Shown in pieces: positions 34,105 to 45,730 of a DNA stretch of 64,000 nucleotides. Every line of letters begins with the position of its first letter. Position 1 is the first letter of the stretch. The DNA comes from Achatina immaculata (taxonomy: Eukaryota; Mollusca; Gastropoda; Stylommatophora; Achatinidae), in assembly GCA_009760885.1 (NCBI GenBank), contig CM019701.1, positions 37,556,697 to 37,620,696 on the forward strand, given 5' to 3'. The notes under the pieces were generated by a model, which had not been told where the DNA came from, ran no database searches, and worked only from the letters and a program-made list of their open reading frames with translations. A program made the position numbers and the translations under genes.

Positions 34105-34480
34105 ACTGTGCCAGATGGCGTTGGCGATCATGCGTCTCCATCTTGCGCGGTCCTTGGTGTTTCCGATCAGTTCAGAGGCTTTTATTTTCCCAGGCCACGT
34201 GGTATGTCCACTTGGATATTTTTCTCTTGGCTACCTTCTTTTCCTTTTCCCCTTAAATTTTCCAGTCAATTTTAGGTTCTCCACCTTCTGTCTTCTTATG
34301 TCGCGTCCGAGAACTTTTGACTGTCTTTTTTCTTATCATTTTAACTACTTTTCGCTGTTCTGGACATCTTCGTTGGCTTTTCTGTTTGTCCAGGATCTTT
34401 GTTGGATTTTTTTTTCTAAAACTACATCTTTTTTGCTTCCAGTTTCTCTGTCATCTTTTTTTGTAATTGCCTAAGCTTGA
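34105..34480 (-). pseudogene. LINE family H, 3' fragment
   Basis: Minus-strand translation, with frameshifts, gives a RDIRRQKVENLKLTGKFKGK box and a basic segment, ending in an RARWRRMIANAIW-like terminus near 34110-34150. This matches the general layout of non-LTR C-termini but none of families A to F. The 119-codon plus-strand ORF is its complement. Confidence 0.55.
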
Positions 34481-34741
34481 CAAACATATAACAATAATGA
34501 CCCTATATGGCACTGTAATATTCTTTCCTCTTTTTTTTAGGAGCATCTTCCTATTTGTTCGTATCTTCTTCATGTCATAAAAAAGCAATCTGCTTTAGCA
34601 TTATCTGTTCGAGATTTTATTTCATTTATGCCATTGCCATCAGCTGTTACTGTTGTTCAGAGGTCTAATGCCTCTGTTTATATTGATTTTTGCTAAATGT
34701 TTTGGGTCGAAACTCATTCACTGACTCATTAACTAATCATA

Positions 34742-34990
34742 TATGCGAGGTATGATCAAAAAGTATCCAGAATGGATTTATTAAAACAAAACTAAAAGAG
34801 TCACCCATGTGTGATTTAATCACCTTTGAAATAGACCCCTTCCGAAGCAACACACTTAGCCTAGCGCTGTTTCAGCTGCTCAAAGTATCATATCAAGCCA
34901 TCTCCAGATATGGGGAATCGCTGCCTCGTCACATTCTGTTGTTTCTCCTCGACACTTGAAATCTTTTAATAAGCACATGCCGACACATAT
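34742..34990 (-). pseudogene. mariner-type transposase, C-terminal remnant
   Basis: The minus strand reads EEKQQNVTRQRFPISGDG-like sequence, FEQLKQR, then AKCVASEGVYFKGD before a stop. The W-x-KC-x-x-x-G-x-YFEGD terminus is characteristic of mariner-like and related transposases. The element ends near 'tactttttgatcatacctcg', a plausible 3' terminal repeat. Stops and frameshifts show decay. Confidence 0.6.
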
Positions 34991-35149
34991 TAAATTATTC
35001 AAGCTGGTTTAATTACAGTTTTGTGTAACATAAATAACTGAATAAACAGTGAAACATTAATCAGTCAACAGGTAAAAGTAAGCTTTTTATTTTCATTTTG
35101 AATCACATTACAGTGTAAAGTAGTCCTTTAATTGGTTCTATAAATAACG

Positions 35150-35440
35150 CTTTAAATAACTTTGCCTCCCTAACAGCTCTTCTATAGGCCTCTCGGTTGT
35201 AAGCAAGATGCCATGCTGCTGATGCATCCATCCGCAGATCGTCAAGTATGTCTTACAGCCGACTTCGCTTTGGTCATCCTCTCTTTCTTTTTCCATTTAT
35301 GTACCTTTCCAAGACTATCTTCTCTAAATTGTCATGACGTTTAATGTATCCAAAATATTTAAGTTTTCTCTGTTTAATCCTCTTTACTAGCCAACCTTCT
35401 TTAAGTCTTGTAGTATGGATATATTTGTTCTTTGTTTTTT
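35150..35440 (-). pseudogene. LINE family C, 3' fragment
   Basis: The minus strand encodes KEGWLVKRIKQRKLKYFGYI, RHDNLEKIVLERYI and NGKRKRG in one frame, then the broken DQ-rich C-terminus. No tetranucleotide tail is seen at the 3' end. Confidence 0.85.
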
Positions 35441-36130
35441 TGTCATCACCAGATACTGCATTTCTGGCTTCAGGATGGTAGAGGGCTGGAAGAGTCATTG
35501 AACAGGAAACATATCGCTGCCCTTTCCTCCACCCACCACCCATTTCGTAGCCTAGCGATGGGCGATGGGGTCGAGAACGTTTTTTGTACCACCCGCAATT
35601 TCTCCAACTTTATCTCTGTCGATAGACTGAGGTTGTGTTTGTGGCCTGGCCGCGCCAGAGTTTTCAAACAGTTTCTTTGTTGTTAAGCAATCGTTCGACC
35701 ATCTGCAGAGATGAATTCCAACTTGTTGAAACGTCATGAATTAACATCTCATGTTGCTGATACAGTTGCTGGGTTTTTAGCTTAACGCTGTTTGCAGGAC
35801 AATGTTTAATGTGTCCCACAGCTTTGCGGAATTTAGCGAAGAGGCCTTCAGTTTCAGGCTGAACATTTGTTTTCATTACAGACAGGTGAAGACTGTGCTT
35901 CACAGAGCATATTCTGAAATGGCAGCTGCCACATTATGTGCATAGTCTTTGTCACTTTCTCTTAAACTCCCTGTGATCTCGTCGCTGATGAAGTGTTCTG
36001 CGAAGTTTTTCGAATAGTGTCGTTCTTTAGTATATTTAACACAATACAACTTAAAACTGACTGAAAGACCCAATCTTTGCTTTTGAAATGACCTTTAACG
36101 CTGAGGTAATTATCATTAGCAGCGGATTAG
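35441..36130 (-). pseudogene. hAT (ZBED-type) transposase fragment
   Basis: The minus strand at 35664-35903 reads HSLHLSVMK, then FRKAVGHIKHCPANSVKLK and HDVSTSWNSSLQMVERLL. The H-S-L-x-L and T-x-WNS motifs are typical of hAT transposases of the ZBED1/ZBED4 kind, where the W belongs to the C/D..H-RW signature region. Upstream minus-strand sequence (35904-36130) still resembles the preceding segment with stops. The 35441-35660 part is of uncertain origin. Confidence 0.65.
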
Positions 36131-36177
36131 CAATAATCTGTTAAAGCAACAAATTCAGCTCGTGCCAAAACTGTCTG

Positions 36178-36226
36178 ATCTATCTGTCTGTCTGTCTGTC
36201 TGTTTCTCTCTCTCTCTCTCTCTAGT
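36178..36226. repeat. (TCTG)n-(CT)n microsatellite
   Basis: TCTG units run into CT units. Confidence 0.9.
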
Positions 36227-36720
36227 ACATATTCGTCAGTTTTATTGCTGTTGATCGACCTGGAAGGCAAAGTATTAGACTAATCCCCCTGCAGGCCTTC
36301 ATCAGTGACAGTGTTAATCTGTCGGCTGTTCTCAGCAACTCATCCTGCGATGGCGTTAGTGATAATATTGTGTTTCCCTTGAGTTATTGGTCTTGTCATC
36401 TCCTCATGTCCAACCAGTGTAGTCTGGCGGCGCGCCGGCTCAATCTTAGTGCATGATGAGGCCGATATCGATGGCTCACAGCGAGCGATGAACGGATGCT
36501 TGTTTCAATGGCGAGCTGCTGTGATATTTAAACTCTTTATTGTAATATTTTCATGTTACAGTATCACTAGTTTTCAAGGAAAACTTCCTACTTAAAACTG
36601 TTGTTTTCCCTTCTTCTGAAACAAGACAGGCATCAGAACCTGTTACAACATATCCAATGTGTAATTCCTGTTACAGACACTGTTTAGTCGTTCTTAGAAC
36701 AAGTGACAACTACACTTTTC
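36227..36720. other. No gene seen
   Basis: Unique sequence without recognised motif. Confidence 0.45.
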
Positions 36721-36724
36721 TATG

Positions 36725-37215
36725 GCATATACAAACCGAGGATGGGAGATGTGAGACGGAGATAAAGAAAAGAATAGACATGACAAAACACACATTCAAC
36801 ACCATGAAGACAATGGTGTTATTCAGGAACCTGTCCTTAAAAGGACCATAGGCACGTCTGCACAAAAATCATTGGAAGCAGCAGAAATGTGGTTTATTAA
36901 AAGAATGTTGCGAATCCCCTGAACAGCAAAAATAACTAATGAAGAATGTATGAGAAAAGCTGGAGAGACAAAAAAAAAAAAACTTATTAAAAAAATAAGA
37001 GAGAGACAATGTACTTTCATAGGACATGCATTGAGAAGAGGGGGCATTGAAAATATTATAACAACAGGAAAAATAGAGGAAAGAAGATCAAGAGGAAGAA
37101 ATGATACTGGACAGTCTGACGGGATCACCACCTGAGCTGATGGCCTGCATGAAGGATCGTCTATTCTGGAGAAGTATAATAGCCAACGCCAGTCGGCACG
37201 GCACCTGATGATGAT
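36725..37215 (+). pseudogene. LINE family F, 3' part of reverse transcriptase
   Basis: EDGRCETEIKKRIDMTKHTF, NEECMRKAG in another frame, KKIRERQCTFIGHALRRGGI, ENIITTGKIEERRSRGR and an SARHLMMMT end. This has the D-G-x-x-x-x-E-I-K-x-RI and GHALRR layout of RTE-like elements. Broken by frameshifts. Confidence 0.8.
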
Positions 37216-37254
37216 GACCCTTAAAAGACAGCAATGAGATTTGTGAAATATTGT

Positions 37255-37345
37255 GTCTATTCCGTAGTATTGTACGAAGCAGAAACTTGACTCTAACAGA
37301 GCAGAAACTTGACGCTAGCGGAGCAGAAACTTGACTCTAAGCAAA
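37255..37345. repeat. ~22-bp triplicate
   Basis: 'gcagaaacttgactctaaca' or 'gcagaaacttgacgctagcg' occurs three times. Confidence 0.8.
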
Positions 37346-37700
37346 AAGTCGATGGGAAGGATAAATGCAGCAGAAATGTGGATCTACAGAAAATTAGGTC
37401 ATATAGCTTGGGGAATGAAAAGAGCACGTGTACAAGTTTTAGAACAATTACAACTGCAGCGTGACCTACTACAAGAAATAAGAATCAAGACAAAATACTT
37501 TGACTATATCAAAAGACATAACAGTATACCGAAGACCATACCAGAAGCAAAGGTGTAAGGAAAAAAGAGCGAGAGGTAGGCAGAGATGTAGAGATGTAGA
37601 TAAGAAGATAACATACGAGAGTGAACAGGATACAGCATCACTGATGGTGATTCATTACCGATAATTTTCTTACTGAAGAGGCACATGATGATGATGAGCG
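37346..37700 (+). pseudogene. LINE family D, 3' fragment (left arm)
   Basis: VLEQLQLQRDLLQEIRIKTK, YFDYIKRHNSIPKTI, then a basic region in shifted frames, ending near 'gaagaggcacatgatgatga'. The Y-F-D-x-IKRH box is the family hallmark. An inverted relative of its 3' half lies at 39000-39212. Confidence 0.7.
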
Positions 37701-37917
37701 ACTTTCACTCTGGCCAACCACAGTGATAATGTTTGTAACCAATGCTTACTCTTCACCCGTCTTTTCTTACATTACCTAATGTGTCGACCACCAATAAATC
37801 GATATATTTCGGATACAGAAGTCGGCTCGTTTTAGACAGCATAAAGCTTCTATCGTAAAGAGCATTATTGCTTGACTAGTTCCAGTTTAAATCTTGTGTC
37901 TATGTGTGTAGTTATTC

Positions 37918-37957
<40 letters not shown>

Positions 37958-38000
37958 ATGCTGCAATCTCATAATGACGTTTCATAACTCTGTTATAGAC
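37557..38000 (+). repeat. Left arm of large inverted repeat
   Basis: The reverse complement matches 38700-39212 along its length: 'cagagatgtagagatgtaga', 'ttaccgataattttcttact', 'gagcgactttcactctggcc', 'agcataaagcttctatcgta', a (CT)n tract, then 'tcataatgacgtttcataac' against 'tcaaaatgatgtttcaaatg'. Identity is high near the LINE end and falls toward the centre. Confidence 0.85.
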
Positions 38001-38215
38001 ACATGGACCATGCAGCATATTAGTATACTGTATATATAGTAACATGGACCATACAGCATAATAGTATACTGATATATACACATGGACCATACAGCATAAT
38101 AGTATACTGATATATACACATGGACCATACAGCATAATAGTATACTGTATATATAGACACATGGACCATACAAATATTAGTATATTGTATATATAGACAC
38201 ATACAACATATTAGT
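38000..38215. repeat. 38-bp minisatellite in the inverted-repeat spacer
   Basis: About five copies of 'acatggaccatacagcataa' plus 'tagtatactgatatatac'. Confidence 0.93.
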
Positions 38216-38699
38216 GTACTGTGCCAAGTAATGTATTATTTGGCGCTGGGTTTTAAACATACCAAATCAGCTCTGACTACAAAATAGCTGCCTTCTTAAC
38301 ACAAGTTCAAAGGGGCACAATCCTAACACAGACAGTTACTGACTTAGCACATTCTCACACACTAGAACTCAGTTTAGCCTTAAGACTAGCAGTAGCAACT
38401 AAAATCTCATGCTCACTTCTCAGAAAGATCCACACAGAAGCAGTTCTCTAGGTCTGGTCTCTAATGAGGGGAAAACAAAAACAAACAAACAAACAAATCT
38501 GCTAGTGGTACATTCATGTCCAGCCCCAAACAGCGAGTTCTCTTGGGCACCTGGTTGTTAGCGCGCACTTTTGAAAGGCCCATCGTAAATTGGGTCATAT
38601 TTATGAGGTCATATGTTTGTCATGAATAACTCATATGCGGACATTAGGGCGTCACAGAAACTTCCCCCCAGGCTCTGTCACGACATTTAACTGCGTCGG
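38216..38699. other. Inverted-repeat spacer, no gene seen
   Basis: Unique sequence with a short (CAAA)n at 38480-38497. Confidence 0.45.
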
Positions 38700-38748
38700 A
38701 GTAACGCCAAAGAAGGAAACATTTGAAACATCATTTTGAGATGGCAGC

Positions 38749-38808
<60 letters not shown>

Positions 38809-39212
38809 TAGAATAACTTCAAACACGGACACAAGTTTTATAATGTTCCCTACGATAGAAGCTTTATGCTGTCTAAAACGAGCCGACTTCTGTATCCGAA
38901 ATATACCGATTTATTGGTGGTCGACACGTTAGATAATGTAAGAAAAGACGGGTAAAGAGTAAGCATTGGTTACAAACATTATCGCTGTGGTTGGCCAGAG
39001 TGAAAGTCGCTCATCATCATCATCATGTGCCTCTTCAGTAAGAAAATTATCGGTAATGAATCTCCATTATTCCTCGCTCCCTGGCTTTGATCGTGCACTC
39101 AGTCAGGCTGTATCCTGTTCACTCTCGTATGTTATCTTCTTATCTACATCTCTACATCTCTGTCCACCTCTCGGTCTTTTTCCTTCCAACTTTCCTTCTG
39201 GTGTGGTATCTC
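38700..39212 (-). repeat. Right arm of large inverted repeat
   Basis: Mirror copy of 37557-38000 with a (GA)n tract at 38752-38808 and the LINE D 3' end at 39000-39212 on the minus strand. Both arms encode the same accidental peptide, YPVHSRMLSSYLHLYIS, on opposite strands. Confidence 0.85.
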
Positions 39213-39424
39213 TACTTCACGAAAGATTGTAATCCGAATTCTGGCTCGTCTCTGTCTATAGATTTCAGACCGTCAGTAAATTTAATTCGATCTAACGTAA
39301 CGTTCCGACAAATACAGGCTTTCGTCCAAATATTCTGTTTACTATTTTTCAAGTGTAATCGCATACTTGCTCTCGAATTAACGCATTTAAATTCTGCGTT
39401 AAAAATTGTTCGAAGAAATTTTTA

Positions 39425-39975
39425 ACGCTTAACCAGTCCGTTAATTAGATCTGCAATATGTATTACTCTTACCAGTCCAAGAAAGTTCCTTATATTAAAT
39501 CTGCAGTATGTATTATTCTTACCAGTCCACGAAAGCTCGTCACATTAGATCTGCAGTATGTGTTATTCTTACCATTCCAAGAAAGCTCGTCACATTAGAT
39601 CTGCAGTATGTGTTATTCTTACCAGTCCACGAAAGCTCGTCACATTAGATCTGCAGTATGTGTTATTCTTACCATTCCAAGAAAGCTCGTCATATTAGAT
39701 CTGCAGTATGTGTTATTCTTACCATTCCAAGAAAGCTCGTCACATTAGATCTGCAGTATGTATTATTCTTACCAGTCCAAGAAAGCTCGTCACATTAGAT
39801 CTGCATTATGTGTTATTCTTACCAGTCCAAGAAAGCTCGTCACATTAGATCTGCAGTATGTGTTATTCTTACCAGTCCAAGAAAGCTCGTCACATTAGAT
39901 CTGCAGTATGTGTTATTCTTACCAGTCCAAGAAAGCTCGTTACATTAGATGTACAGTATGTATTGCTCTTGCCAG
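39425..39975. repeat. 50-bp minisatellite
   Basis: Eleven copies of 'cacattagatctgcagtatg' plus 'tgttattcttaccagtccaagaaagctcgt'. Most units contain a PstI-like CTGCAG and a BglII-like AGATCT string. Confidence 0.96.
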
Positions 39976-40965
39976 TTCAAGAAAGTAACACCTCTACAGA
40001 TTATTTCCCAGCTCCAGTTCTTTGACACTTTCTGGTGTTCCAGGTCAACATGGATTGTCATATATGAGGACTGTGTTCTGATTTCTGGACTTAAGTTCCG
40101 CAAAGACATTTTCCGTGAAACTTTGAAACGATCAAGACGCCTTTACCCCTTGGCAGTTAGATGAGAAGGTATGCCACACAAGAGTTCGATATCTGTGCTC
40201 ACAGATCAAGTATGCTGTTGACCTATATATTTTTACTCTTAGAATGGGCCATGGTGTGGACTACACGTTTAATTTTTTAAAGTCTAAAAGCAAAAAAGAC
40301 ACGAGTCGGAAAAGGTTTTTGATGAAGAAATGAAAGGTAAAGTACAAATAGTTTTTCCACGAGGTTTATAGGAATTATCATCCAGAATATTTAGCCTAAT
40401 TTCCATTAAAAAGTCAATCTACAGTCTGATAGAACTAGACTTTTGGGACCGAATGTAACATATTTTGTTTTGGCTATTATTTACTGCCTTTCAGATATGA
40501 TTTGTATAATATACATACTGCACCTTGCTATCTGTTGCAAAAACAGGGGAATTCAATTTAAAAGAAAAAAAACGTCGTAAACCACAAATATCAACTTACA
40601 AAGATCATCTACGTGAGCGAGATAAATGGAGAGAACTTGGAAGCAAAAGGAAAAATAAAAGGAACAAATTAAATTTACTTCAGCCAAATTACCTGAGAAT
40701 TCAAAGTCTTAAGTAAGAAAAAATGACGACGAAATTACAAAAACAACACAGATCAGCAGAAACCAGCAGGAGATACACACAAAAAAGCAGTTTTTAACAC
40801 ACGCAGGGAAACAACCTAAAGATTTTGAAAGTCATTTTCTTCAGGCAACCTCTGGTGTGAAGAGAGTACGAGACAAGACCGAAACTACACTTTAAGCGAG
40901 TAAATATAGCATGTTAAAAAAAGTCCCTGAATACTTTCTATTACTGGCGTAATATAACACCTATA
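39976..40965. other. No gene seen
   Basis: Unique AT-rich sequence with short motifless ORFs. Confidence 0.45.
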
Positions 40966-40969
40966 CTAA

Positions 40970-41265
40970 TAATTGATACCTTATTCTGAAGAGAAAGTCT
41001 GAAAGTGTGATCTGAGTTCACAGAGACTTGATATGAGCTCCACGTGTGACTCTACCGATGTCGATGCGATATTCCAACTCCAAGCACACTCGGCGGAGCA
41101 TATCCAGTGCGATGGAAGCCACTGCTGCTGTTATGCGGCGTTTCACACATTCGACTGGCAGTGGTGACACACAGAAGATTGTCCTTGATGCACCCCCAAA
41201 GAAAGATCACAAAGTGTCAAATCGGGAGAGTTTGCATGTCATTTTGTGAGAGCACGATCATTGTC
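40970..41265 (-). pseudogene. DUF4817/mariner-type transposase, C-terminal end
   Basis: The minus strand reads SPDLTLCD-like DDE-region sequence near 41255-41225, a FLWGCIKDN box in another frame, then RRITAAVASIALDMLRRV and EYRIDIGRVTRGAHIKSL before a stop at about 41030. This tail is typical of Tc1/mariner-superfamily transposases whose N-terminus is annotated as DUF4817. The 3' UTR (40970-41030) recurs at 42960-43037. Confidence 0.75.
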
Positions 41266-41281
41266 TGTTACTCCTCCAATT

Positions 41282-41345
41282 CATCTCGTCTCCCAGTGGC
41301 ACCATATTCCACTCAGTGGCACCATATTCGACTCAGTGGCACCAT
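41282..41345. repeat. 20-bp triplicate
   Basis: 'actcagtggcaccatattcg' occurs three times. Confidence 0.9.
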
Positions 41346-41944
41346 ATTCGACTCAGTGCAACGTGGCGGCAAAGTACTGAAACGAAAATTTAGATTAAAA
41401 ACTTTCATATTTTCTCTTCAAAACGAGGTATCATTTAATACACTAGGTGTTATGTTCGCCAGTAATAAATTTATAAAGTGTCCAGGAACTTTATGTACAC
41501 CCTGTGTTACATTTACAGCATTTTTTATCTTAGGAAAACATTAAACATAAAAACAAAGGTGATATTCTGTACATATCGTTGATCTATTTTTGCTTTCTTC
41601 ATTTTCTTTTATGTTATTTCCCAGGCGTACTTATCTGACTTATTTCCTTTATATTATATAACATGATATGTAATAATAACCATTTTTGTCATGCTCCAAC
41701 TGTTTAATGACAAAATTAACATCCGTCTTTCTGTGGGGAAAATAATGTAAAAAGTGAGGACTTTTAGGTTGATTCTTCCTCTTCTTGTTTCCGCGAAGCG
41801 TCTTACGGCAGAAGCTCAAGGACAAACATGGATTGTATTTTAAGGGGGAAAAAAAACAAAAAAACGGAGTGACATGTTTTGGTGGGTTCTTGTGATATAC
41901 ATGCACTCTCCCGCCTCCACCTCTATTCACTTCACCCCTTCATA
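41346..41944. other. No gene seen
   Basis: AT-rich. The 'tacaccctgtgtta' near 41493 could be a transposon terminus, but no partner was found. Confidence 0.4.
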
Positions 41945-42035
41945 GTTATCTCACAGTTTCAGTGAGAATGCTTACTCCCTCAAAGTTATCACACAATTTA
42001 TGTGTGCAGTTGCCTCCCTTACAGTCATCACGCAA

Positions 42036-42090
<55 letters not shown>

Positions 42091-42095
42091 GCTGG
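41945..42095. repeat. Degenerate ~45-bp repeat plus (TA)n-(GA)n
   Basis: 'agttatc-cacagttt/aattt' units at 41945-42035 resemble 45637-45730. They are followed by (TA)n at 42039-42069 and (GA)n at 42070-42090. Confidence 0.7.
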
Positions 42096-42360
42096 AGTTA
42101 AAAGGCAAAATTACAGCAAAGATCAGAGGCAGACAAGCGAGATTTGTAGGACATTTTCTGAGAAGAGGAAAATTGGAACACATTGTGGCAACTGGAAAAA
42201 TTGAGGGAAGAAGAGACAGAGGAAAACAAAGAGAGAAGTTGCTGGATGGGCTGTCAGTGTGGCTAGGAAGAAAGTCACCGGAGGATCTCATAATCAAGTC
42301 TAAAGACAGGGAATTGTGGGGAGAAATGATCGCCTACGCCACGCGGCGCTGCATTTGATA
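42096..42360 (+). pseudogene. LINE family F, 3' fragment
   Basis: KGKITAKIRGRQARFVGHFL, RRGKLEHIVATGKIEGRRDR and SKDRELWGEMIAYATRRCI end at a stop near 42358. One open frame of 118 codons covers it, starting in the microsatellite. Confidence 0.85.
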
Positions 42361-42404
42361 TAAACTACGTAACGGATCATTCTTACCAAAGAATTCTTAC
42401 GCCA

Positions 42405-42444
<40 letters not shown>

Positions 42445-42540
42445 AATTCTTCAAATTTTTTAAAAAATAAAGTCCGCGCGAGGAGCTCCCGTGGTTTGCC
42501 GCTAGGAGGCAGCGGTAGCAAATATGGCGTTTATAACAAT
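42361..42540 (+). mobile_element. 5' end of DUF4817-type transposon
   Basis: The reverse complement of this stretch matches 46020-46215: 'aaactacgtaacggatcat', 'ttcttacgccaag', a (GA)n tract, 'aaaataaagtc-gcgcg', 'gctaggaggcagc' and 'tagcaaatatggcgtt', where the last ATG is the transposase start. The copy is truncated just after the start codon. Confidence 0.7.
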
Positions 42541-42959
42541 GTCATTTTGAGGTATTGTTCTTCTGTCTTGTACTTCTTATTAATATGCTTTGTAATCCTG
42601 CCACCTTTATCGATAATATTGCTGAATATTTCTTAGGATATCTTAACACACAATCTGATCACTGTTGTTTAAATTAGGTTTCACAAACATTGCCACGTCT
42701 ATAATCAGGGGAAGTCAGATGAACATTTCATTGCATTATTTAATTCTGACTATTAAGGTAACAGATTTATTGTTGACAACCTCACCTGTACTAAGATGCA
42801 ATATGACATCATCTTCGTTACTTTCGTCGTTGAAGCACATCAATATCAAACTATCATACTCTACATGCATCATTTCTCAATGTTCTCCTATTTCACAATA
42901 TTCTACACATTTGACAAGAGTAGAGTTTTAAACTCTTTACCATATTCCATCTGAAACAT

Positions 42960-43037
42960 GTGGTCGATACCTTATTCTGAAGAGAAAGTCTGAAAGTGTG
43001 ATCTGAGTTCACGGGGACTTGATATGAGCTCCACGAT
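42960..43037 (-). mobile_element. 3' UTR scrap of the same transposon family
   Basis: Nearly identical to 40970-41045 ('taccttattctgaagagaaa', 'gtctgaaagtgtgatctgag', 'cttgatatgagctccacg'). Confidence 0.8.
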
Positions 43038-44040
43038 TAAATCACTGTACTCGAAGTTTCAAAGTCATAAATATTCATATCACTTGAATCACTTGAAACA
43101 CTGATTCAGTCCGTCCTAAAACTGCTTCTTCAAAACTGTTTTTCCTGAGTATCCATTGCTCTAATTGTCCATCTATTCCAACTGTCGTTACCTTTCTCTC
43201 TCGTGTCTTCTCTGGCTTGTGTTCTCCTTCTGTTGTTCTTCTCTGATTGTTTGTCCTTCTCTCTTCGGGCTCCCTCCTCTAGTTCTTCTTTTTCCTCGTT
43301 CACCCTACATGGTTCCTCTTCTTTTTTTTTTCGTTCTGTCTCGTACTTCGTTTCTCCTCTTTCTTCATCGTTCTTCCCTACTTGGTTCCTCCTCTTTCTT
43401 CGTCGTTCTATCCCCTCGTACTTCTCTGTTCACCTTTTTATCCTCAAGCCCAGCTTGATGGATTAACCAATAAGTATTTTAGCTCCACCCTTCAGATGTC
43501 CACTGGTTCCCATGAGCGTTTTGATTGTCGTCATTCAAACTGCCTCGTTGCTTATATGACGTAAGTCAATTGTCCAATAGCCCACGCCTCTAAATATTTA
43601 ATTGGTCAGCTGACCGAGTTAGTCACTTATTTATTTAAAAATAATCGCGTCACAACGCCTGTCCCCTAACAGGTGTCAAGTGTCAACTCCGTCTATACAA
43701 TTGTTATTTACCTAAGTCATTATCTTGCTATTTCATGTCGGAGGTTTATTGTGTCCTCGATGTTCATTGTATCTGGCTTTTCTATTCGTCTTTTCTATTT
43801 TGTTTACTCGTGTCAACGTCCAGTCACTGCTTTGTTATCACTGGACCATCCTACTTTCTGGCGTCCTTCTTTTGTTGTGTCAGTGTCACTGAGTCTCGTG
43901 TTTTTCTATTCACTGTTTTATTTTGTCTGCGTCTTGTTCTAGTGTCATGGAAGTTTTATACCTTTCTCTCCATTTTTTCGACCCACTTTTCTCTGTCACT
44001 ATTCGATCTTACTATTTTCTTTACTGCATATTTTCATAAT
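43038..44040. other. No gene seen; CT-rich
   Basis: The Ser/Phe/Leu-rich ORFs (43165-43466, 43735-44052) follow from a T/C-rich strand and carry no domain that I recognise. (AAT)n lies at 44051-44069. Confidence 0.5.
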
Positions 44041-44094
44041 CATATTCGTTAATAATAATAATAATAATAACTACAATATCCGTTACTTACAGGG

Positions 44095-44300
44095 CTATGC
44101 TACACGTTCAGTAAACATGAACAGTCACTTTGTGTTTTGGAATACGCAAGAACGTCGTCCGTTATGGCTGTACGATTTCGAGCGGAATCCCAGAAGGCGG
44201 CACATGTTTTCAACAGTACCAAGAAGTGGTATTCAAAATTCCGGGATATGAAATGTAATGTTTTGAAACGCGTGCAGGATGTAAGAGCACATCATGCCAC
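44095..44300 (+). pseudogene. DUF4817-type transposase, N-terminal fragment
   Basis: The plus strand across frames reads TFSKHEQSLCVLEYARTSS-like sequence, FRAESQKAAHVFNSTKKWYS and KFRDM. This helix-turn-helix start is shared with 45730-46040. Frame breaks lie at about 44150. Confidence 0.75.
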
Positions 44301-44539
44301 GTAAGAAAATTGAGTTGCACGGGTTCGTAACAAATCGGTGGAGTGTAACGTAGGAAACCATGAATTCACTGAAGCACGTGCATTACATTATTTTCAAAAT
44401 TTATGAACAGTTGTCTTCTGTAGTCTACATAAAGCCCTTTCAATGCGCGTAAAATCTATTGTAAACTCACGGTAGAAAAATATGCCAGGACTCGATAAGG
44501 ACTAACGACATCAAGCGATCTGCAAGCTTAGAGGTGGAG

Positions 44540-45115
44540 CAGCAGTTGGGACGGTGACTCTGCAAGAGTCCATCATGCCACTATCTGTCACTTAATACCA
44601 GACCACAGGGGGTGTCACTGACGACCTCGACCAGGTACTCCACGAGTAAGCACACCTAAACAGGATAGGGCCGCACAGCGAGCTCGTGTACACGGCCGTT
44701 TCCTGCCTGCCTCTATGTCGGCTAGGAACGGAACAGCACTGTACTGGGACTCGCTGAGCACCCATCACTAGTCAAACTATGCGGAGAGGTCTCGCAGAAG
44801 ATACAGCGCCACTGTTAGCAGGACATCGTGGTGCTGCAAGGTTCATTTTTTCAAGAAGACAGTCCTAGACCACATTCTGCGCCTTTCACGACAATACTTA
44901 TTCTGCGTAATGGAGCAAGAGTGGTGCAGTGGCCAGCAGTTTCACCAGACTAACTGTATTGAACATTTATGGGACATGATCGGACACCACGTGTCTCAAC
45001 AGCAACCAGCACCCCGAAATCAGCGAGAGTTGGATGCCATTCACCGTCTGGTCAGGTCAATGCCCAACCAATTCTAGGAATGTGTTGGAGCAAGAGGACA
45101 CATGCGCTATTGATG
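44540..45115 (+). pseudogene. Tc1-like transposase remnant
   Basis: Broken plus-strand frames give a TGGVTD-R/L-region, ARVHGRFLPASMSARNGTAL, FFKKTVLDH, then NCIEHLWDMIGHHVSQQQPA, RELDAIHRLVRSMP and a GARGHMRY-like terminus. The I/P-IEHLWD motif with the following helix is the C-terminal hallmark of Tc1-like DDE transposases. No intact frame remains. Confidence 0.75.
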
Positions 45116-45321
45116 TATTCAGGTTTAGGTGTGTGTGTTTGATGACTTAACTGTATCATGGTCTTGACTGCATCAGGTGTTGTGAAACATTCACAACCAT
45201 TTTTGTCAAACTGCTTTTTAAAAATTTTTTAAATTATGTTTTTGCGCTTTAAACCCATCACATATCTGATATGGGTTATTTTTCAGCTTTCAGTATATAC
45301 ACATACACACGTACAAATCTG

Positions 45322-45600
45322 GCAACCTGGTTAGCTGAGTGGTTAGGCGCTGGATCTGCTAATCCTGTGGTACGGGTTCAGGGGAGTTTTTTTCTGATAA
45401 CACCGCACCAGAAAGGACCCGGGATCCACCCAGCTTCTAAAAATGGGTACCAGAGAAATATGGGACGGTAAACGCGAACCCAGGCCAGTGATACTGACCA
45501 CATCACACTTTCATGTGCCGATAGTCTGGAAATACGGGCCTAATACCATATCCCGAATATGCCTTAATGGCATGGAAAAGGGGATTTTACCTTTTTTTCC
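45322..45600 (+). mobile_element. SINE S2, best copy
   Basis: The head 'ttagctgagtggttaggcgc' followed by 'ggatctgctaatcc' resembles tRNA-Ser(GCT) (D-arm/A box and anticodon stem), with a B-box-like 'tacgggttcaggg'. The body continues with 'gggatccacccagcttctaa', 'cagagaaatatgggacggta', 'cacactttcatgtgcc' and a T-rich end. Confidence 0.85.
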
Positions 45601-45636
45601 CTTTGTACATACAAATCTACCAATAGTTATTGCACA

Positions 45637-45730
45637 ACAGTAATGCGCATATGTGTAGTCTTCCTTATAGTTACCACACAACTATAATACTTATACAAAC
45701 ACGTCTTCCCCATAGTTATCATATAATCAT
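45637..45730. repeat. Degenerate ~45-bp repeat
   Basis: 'cttccttatagttaccacac' and 'cttccccatagttatcatat' are related units, also seen at 41945-42035. Confidence 0.6.

Noticed and set aside
34115..34474. 119-codon plus-strand ORF
   Set aside because: It is the complement of a LINE-type C-terminus on the minus strand.
43165..44052. Hydrophobic ORFs as membrane proteins
   Set aside because: T/C-rich strand bias; several frames are open at once and none has a motif or splice context.
45322..45400. Functional tRNA-Ser gene
   Set aside because: The head continues into a SINE body repeated elsewhere, and the T arm and acceptor stem do not pair convincingly.
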